Shown here in pieces: positions 4,848 through 7,756 of a stretch of DNA of 7,756 nt. Both the position numbers and the translations under genes were made by a program. This stretch comes from Desulfobacterales bacterium (GTDB lineage Bacteria; Desulfobacterota; Desulfobacteria; Desulfobacterales; ETH-SRB1). Where the stretch lies: the NCBI GenBank assembly GCA_030669465.1, contig DAOVDN010000046.1, positions 1-7,756 on the forward strand, written 5' to 3'. How positions within the stretch are numbered: the stretch's first letter is position 1; each line of letters opens with the position of its first letter. The notes under the pieces were generated by a model, which saw only the letters and a program-made list of their open reading frames with translations, ran no database searches and had not been told where the DNA came from.

Positions 4848-5870
4848 TCAAACATTAAAGCGAAAGTTTATAATATCTCCATCCTGAACTACGTAGGTTT
4901 TACCCTCAAGTCTTAGTGTGCCTTTCTTTCTTGCCTCCTGGCTCGTACCGGCATCCATCAGATTTTCATATGAAAGCACCTCTGCGCGGATAAATCCTTT
5001 TTTAATGTCTGAATGGATTACCTCGGCAGCATCAACAGCTTTTGTCCCCTTTTTTATGGTCCATGCCTTTACCTCATCCTCACCGACTGTAAAAAAAGAG
5101 ATAAGGCCGAGGAGTTCATATGATCGCTTGATAACTCTGTCCATTGCAGATGCAGTTATATTAAACTCGGCAAGGAAGTCTCTTGCCTCCTCATCAGACA
5201 TCTGAGCAAGTTCCTGTTCTAGTTTACCCCTTATAACCATGCAATCTTCTCCGAAAGTTAGGTCTTTTGCATCAGGCAAACTCTCATCATCATCTTCGTT
5301 ATTAAACAAAACCAGCATCGGCCTGGCTGATACAAAGGCATAGCCCTTTAAAAGACGCGCAGAAGCAAGATCCGGGCACTTTCTTAAAGGGATCTCGTTT
5401 TCAAGATTTTTAAGGCACTCATTCAAAAGAGAAACTTCTTCTTGATCAACCTTTCTATGTCGCTTTTTATCAAGCTCAACACGCTCAAGGCGTTTTTCAA
5501 TTACAACAAGATCGGTAAGAATCATCTCCTGATTCAACTCGTTAAAATCGTTATAAGGTGTCGGCTTTTCAAAACCGTATCCACCATAATTCCTAACCAC
5601 ATGGATCAAGGCATCGCAATCCCTTACCTGATTCCAGATATTCTGATCTTTTTTTTGACCCAACATCCCTGGAAGAAGATATTCCACCTGGGCAAAAATG
5701 GTCTTTTTCGGTTTATACATGTTGCTTAAAATATCGACACGTTTGTCAGGCACCTGTATTGTACCTATGCGGTTTTCTCCCTTATGTCCTGCATCAAGAA
5801 CATTTTGAGTCAATGCTTCAAATATCGTTGTTTTTCCTGATCCGGGAAAACCAATAATTCCTAACTTCAT
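4848..5870 (-). CDS. ychF: divergent YchF/OLA1-family GTPase or ATPase with C-terminal TGS domain
   Basis: This 340-residue protein (E. coli YchF has 363) starts with Walker A GFPGSGKT (7-14) in place of the usual GLPNVGKS. The C-terminal third is unmistakably YchF: FFTVGEDEVKAWTIKKGTKA (259-278), IHSDIKKGFIRAEVLSYENL (285-304) and the TGS ending EGKTYVVQDGDIINFRFNV. The G domain is unusual. Switch I is shortened (the FPFCTIEPN stretch is missing), the DxxG of G3 is LLPG (65-68) without the aspartate, and the GEG that follows is lost. G4 is FNNEDDD around N190. A coiled-coil insert (about 120-165) is retained. Nucleotide binding seems possible, but hydrolysis may be impaired. The ATG has AGAGGA 8 bases upstream. 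It is the first gene of the operon with trkA and trkH, suggesting co-regulation with potassium uptake; a direct role is inference. Confidence 0.88.
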   Translation of the reverse strand: MKLGIIGFPGSGKTTIFEALTQNVLDAGHKGENRIGTIQVPDKRVDILSNMYKPKKTIFAQVEYLLPGMLGQKKDQNIWNQVRDCDALIHVVRNYGGYGFEKPTPYNDFNELNQEMILTDLVVIEKRLERVELDKKRHRKVDQEEVSLLNECLKNLENEIPLRKCPDLASARLLKGYAFVSARPMLVLFNNEDDDESLPDAKDLTFGEDCMVIRGKLEQELAQMSDEEARDFLAEFNITASAMDRVIKRSYELLGLISFFTVGEDEVKAWTIKKGTKAVDAAEVIHSDIKKGFIRAEVLSYENLMDAGTSQEARKKGTLRLEGKTYVVQDGDIINFRFNV

Positions 5871-6051
5871 ATGAAAAATCCTCTAATCGGGCTTGGTTCT
5901 AACTTTGGCCAATAACAACTGTGCATGCTGTTTGTGAACTATACCTAATCATAGTCAGAATTGATGATTGTCGATTGATGATTGTCGATTGATGGAATCG
6001 CTTCGCTCTGTCTTTTTGTTATAAAATTAATAGAATACCTTCAATCTTCAG
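5871..6051. other. divergent intergenic region between the ychF-trk operon and the ArgA-type gene
   Basis: The trk operon promoter should lie here on the minus strand. TATAGT (5943-5938) and TATGAT are -10-like but lack a recognisable -35 at proper distance, so I make no firm call. The stretch also contains the tandem repeat at 5961-5995, directly followed by AATCGCTTCGCTCTGTC (5996-6012), which I associate with dispersed intergenic repeats of related genomes (unverified). Confidence 0.4.
5961..5995. repeat. 14-bp tandem repeat, 2.5 copies
   Basis: TTGATGATTGTCGA occurs at 5961-5974 and exactly again at 5975-5988, followed by the partial copy TTGATGG (5989-5995). It lies between divergent genes. 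The low-complexity composition suggests replication slippage, but it could also hold protein sites. Confidence 0.9.
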
Positions 6052-6080
6052 TTGTATATAATTAAATACGATGATATACT
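6052..6080 (+). promoter_or_regulatory. candidate sigma-70 promoter of the ArgA-type gene
   Basis: TTGTAT (6052-6057) and TATACT (6075-6080, five of six consensus bases) are 17 bp apart. Transcription would start about seven bases on, at or next to the ATG at 6087, giving a leaderless mRNA. A perfect TATAAT also occurs at 6057-6062, but no -35 is visible at the right distance; it would give a leader of about 17 bases. GTAT-N8-ATAC (6054-6069) is a near-perfect 16-bp palindrome over the promoter and a possible repressor site. Confidence 0.4.
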
Positions 6081-6086
6081 GGTTTT

Positions 6087-6551
6087 ATGATTCGAAAAGC
6101 AAGAATAAAGGACATAAAAGCAATTCACGAGCTTCTTCAGGAATACGGCAGTAAAGGCGAACTTCTTCCCCGCCCTTTAAGTAAACTTTACGATCATTTG
6201 AGAGATTTTTCAGTGTACGTAGATGATAAGGAAGACAGGGTCATCGGCTGTTGTGCCCTGCAGTTCTGTTGGGAAAATCTTGCAGAAATACGATCTTTAG
6301 CAGTACATCCTGAGCACACTGGAAAAAAAATTGGATCAAAACTTGTAGAATCCGCTCTTTGTGAAGCAAGATCGTTTAACATAACAAAAGTATTTACGCT
6401 CACCTATCGGCCGGGATTTTTCAAAAAATACGGCTTTGTACAAATAGACAGATCAAAACTACCATTGAAGATCTGGGCAGACTGTCTCATGTGCGTAAAG
6501 TTCCCTAACTGCGACGAAATAGCGATGATGAAGGAAATTGACCCCCTATAA
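6087..6551 (+). CDS. argA: short ArgA-type N-acetyltransferase (GNAT), probable N-acetylglutamate synthase
   Basis: This 154-residue single-domain GNAT protein has the acetyl-CoA-binding segment AEIRSLAVHPEHTGKKIGSK (66-85), followed by the V-x-T-L-T strand and PGFFKKYGFVQI (109-120). The C-terminal part, LPLKIWADCLMCVKFPNCDE (125-144), with cysteines 133, 136 and 142, is characteristic of stand-alone short-form amino-acid N-acetyltransferases that make N-acetylglutamate, the first step of arginine synthesis, without the kinase-like domain of classical ArgA. Length fits this group (about 150). The start has no Shine-Dalgarno in front (CTGGTTTT), in keeping with a leaderless or weakly translated message. 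It is divergent from ychF and convergent with the next gene, overlapping its end by 6 bp. No other arginine gene is nearby. A different GNAT substrate cannot be excluded. Confidence 0.78.
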   Translation: MIRKARIKDIKAIHELLQEYGSKGELLPRPLSKLYDHLRDFSVYVDDKEDRVIGCCALQFCWENLAEIRSLAVHPEHTGKKIGSKLVESALCEARSFNITKVFTLTYRPGFFKKYGFVQIDRSKLPLKIWADCLMCVKFPNCDEIAMMKEIDPL

Positions 6552-7607
6552 ATAAATCACATTAAATTGAAGAGGAGAATACTTCCACACACCCGGTTTT
6601 GGAATGATGTGCTCCTTATCAACCGTCAGCCAATGCAGATCCGGCTTAATTTCCCGCAATTTGCCGTCTTCAGGCGGCTTGGCGTGGCTGGTATAGCAAT
6701 AGGTAGCCTGGAAAATAGAGATGCCTGTCTTTCCTTCGCGGGCCACCACATAGTTCTTCTTGAAAGTACGTAATCCAAGATCACTTGCCTCTGCAATCTG
6801 AGACATCTCCTTGTCTGTAAACTTCATAAGAACCGATTTTGAAACCCCTCTTTCGGAAATCCGTATCAATGCCCTTGATTCGCTGCTTCCTGCATACACC
6901 GTAGAAATACAAGGATTTTTTTTCATATACTGGGCTGCAACAATAGCGGCTGTCCTTCTGCCGCCGACCATAAAAGGGACTCCATAATACTCAAAATACT
7001 TTCTCTGGATATCTTCGGCGTATTTATCCCCTTTTTCATACAGATCTTTTGATATATAGCGAAGGCTTCTGGCCAGATCTTCGGCTGCATCCGCGATCGG
7101 CCAGTCGATCCGTACATGAAAATGGGAAAGGCTGTACCGATCTCTTGCCTTGCTGGCTGGATCCCTTTGAATAAGAAGAGCATAATCAACAGGAAGCAGT
7201 AGCTTTAAAAAATCAAAAAAACGGGCTGACTCCAGGTATTTCTGAGTCCTGTCAAATTTACCTGAAAGCGGAAGAGCCTTGGATTGAAGCAAGTTTGTCT
7301 TGGTGGTCTGATTTTCATCAAAGAACCTTATATACTTCTTGTGGGCAGGAGAGATTGTACCTTCCACAAAAATTACAAGAAAAGCATTCTGGCATTCATA
7401 TTCCACATCCGGAATCCGCGCACGGGGTTTTAGCTCACGCTTTTCTGCAAATGGATATTGGACATTTTTGCTAAGAAAATTATTATAAGAATCTATAAGA
7501 GCGTGCTGAAGCATGAATTGATCAAGCTCATCCCTCAAAAGCTCGTAATAAGACCGTCTCAATCTGTTTGCCTGACTAAGCTCTTCTCTTACATTCCAGA
7601 AAACCAA
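6546..7607 (-). CDS. conserved-looking hypothetical protein, 353 residues, TTG start
   Basis: I do not recognise this protein. It has no signal peptide or membrane segment and seems soluble and mixed alpha/beta. Visible features are a charged helical N-terminus (about 5-45), a hydrophobic strand NAFLVIFVEGTISP (74-87), and a helical stretch RFFDFLKLLLPVDYALLIQ (129-147). HFHVRIDWP (162-170) has an HxH that might bind metal, FMVGGRRTAAIVAAQY (212-227) is a glycine/arginine turn, and GSSESRALIRIS lies at 240-251. The start is TTG at 7607-7605: AGGAG sits 6 bases upstream and no nearby ATG has comparable support. It begins 2 bp after the stop of the upstream membrane-protein frame, so the two are probably co-transcribed. 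The 3' end overlaps the ArgA-type gene by 6 bp. The frame is long and intact with normal codon use, so the gene is real although its function is unknown. Confidence 0.85.
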   Translation of the reverse strand: MVFWNVREELSQANRLRRSYYELLRDELDQFMLQHALIDSYNNFLSKNVQYPFAEKRELKPRARIPDVEYECQNAFLVIFVEGTISPAHKKYIRFFDENQTTKTNLLQSKALPLSGKFDRTQKYLESARFFDFLKLLLPVDYALLIQRDPASKARDRYSLSHFHVRIDWPIADAAEDLARSLRYISKDLYEKGDKYAEDIQRKYFEYYGVPFMVGGRRTAAIVAAQYMKKNPCISTVYAGSSESRALIRISERGVSKSVLMKFTDKEMSQIAEASDLGLRTFKKNYVVAREGKTGISIFQATYCYTSHAKPPEDGKLREIKPDLHWLTVDKEHIIPKPGVWKYSPLQFNVIYL

Positions 7608-7609
7608 TT

Positions 7610-7756
7610 TTATCTCCTGTTGTTAAACTTTTCTATCCATTGATAGAGGTGCTCTCGATACCTGTATGCAAAAAAGACAGATACAAGACACAAACCCAAA
7701 ATCAGAGCAAAAAACCAGTACATTTGATTAAAAAGAAATGCTCCCTGAAGGCTGAG
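7610..7756 (-). CDS. C-terminus of a membrane protein, or a 37-residue small membrane protein (partial at right edge)
   Basis: The minus-strand frame is open from the window edge to a TAA at 7612-7610. It contains one clear membrane helix, MYWFFALILGLCLVSVFFAY, followed by the basic tail RYREHLYQWIEKFNNRR. An ATG at 7723-7721 would give 37 residues, but it has no well-spaced ribosome binding site (AGGGAGC is about 17 bases away) and the frame stays open for 11 more codons to the edge. A larger protein ending here is therefore more likely. The stop lies inside the AGGAGATAA that serves the next gene, with only 2 bp between them, which points to translational coupling. The positive residues after the helix suggest a cytoplasmic C-terminus. 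Family not identifiable. Confidence 0.6.
   Translation of the reverse strand, partial: LSLQGAFLFNQMYWFFALILGLCLVSVFFAYRYREHLYQWIEKFNNRR

Noticed and set aside
4840..4851. TTG at 4851 as start of the RCK_N-only subunit
   Set aside because: It would overlap the ychF stop and place the best Shine-Dalgarno (TGAGG) inside the gene. The ATG at 4839 has that site at proper spacing and begins directly at the first Rossmann strand.
6087..6551. The ArgA-type gene as a general antibiotic or ribosomal-protein acetyltransferase
   Set aside because: The C-terminal DCLMCVKFPNCDE segment is specific to the short amino-acid N-acetyltransferase group, so a generic GNAT label would lose information.

Overview
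The window is bacterial chromosome of moderate GC. The best guess is a member of the Desulfobacterota or a related deltaproteobacterial group. That guess rests on a divergent YchF-type GTPase next to a two-subunit TrkA potassium module, a short stand-alone ArgA-type acetyltransferase, and ACAGGAT-type intergenic repeats. No rRNA or tRNA is present to confirm it. Most genes lie on the minus strand; only the acetyltransferase is clearly a plus-strand gene.

Left part (1 to about 1880), accessory DNA. A HigB-type toxin gene is followed, with a one-base stop/start overlap, by a HigA-type antitoxin that runs off the left edge. The antitoxin is long: its HTH domain continues into a region typical of antitoxins fused to an ImmA/IrrE peptidase domain. 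A short perfect inverted repeat in front of the toxin is a good operator candidate. Next comes a decayed DUF1016/YhcG-type nuclease gene. Its N-terminal domain and extreme C-terminal tail remain, the catalytic middle is gone and the original start is out of frame. It contains two related perfect 27-bp palindromes in the same reading frame. Small overlapping reading frames downstream and an ambiguous stretch upstream look like further relics.

Middle part (2029 to 5870), a minus-strand potassium-uptake operon. The transcription order is a YchF-like GTPase, an RCK_N-only TrkA subunit, a full RCK_N+RCK_C TrkA subunit, then TrkH. The first junctions are 8 bp apart and a 4-bp overlap. TrkA to TrkH, in contrast, is separated by 244 bp. 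That gap holds a 209-bp insert flanked by an exact 23-bp direct repeat that copies the trkA stop region. Inside are inverted ACAGGAT-type repeats and a fragment of a GxxExxY-family gene. This looks like a small, decayed insertion element that split a compact operon, and it is the most interesting structure in the window.

Right part (5871 to 7756). A divergent intergenic region carries a 14-bp tandem repeat and a promoter-like sequence for the ArgA-type gene, one reading of which would give a leaderless mRNA. The ArgA gene is convergent with, and overlaps by 6 bp, an unrecognised 353-residue protein gene that starts with TTG. That gene is preceded by the end of a small or truncated membrane protein gene cut by the right edge. 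I saw no convincing rho-independent terminator anywhere in the window.
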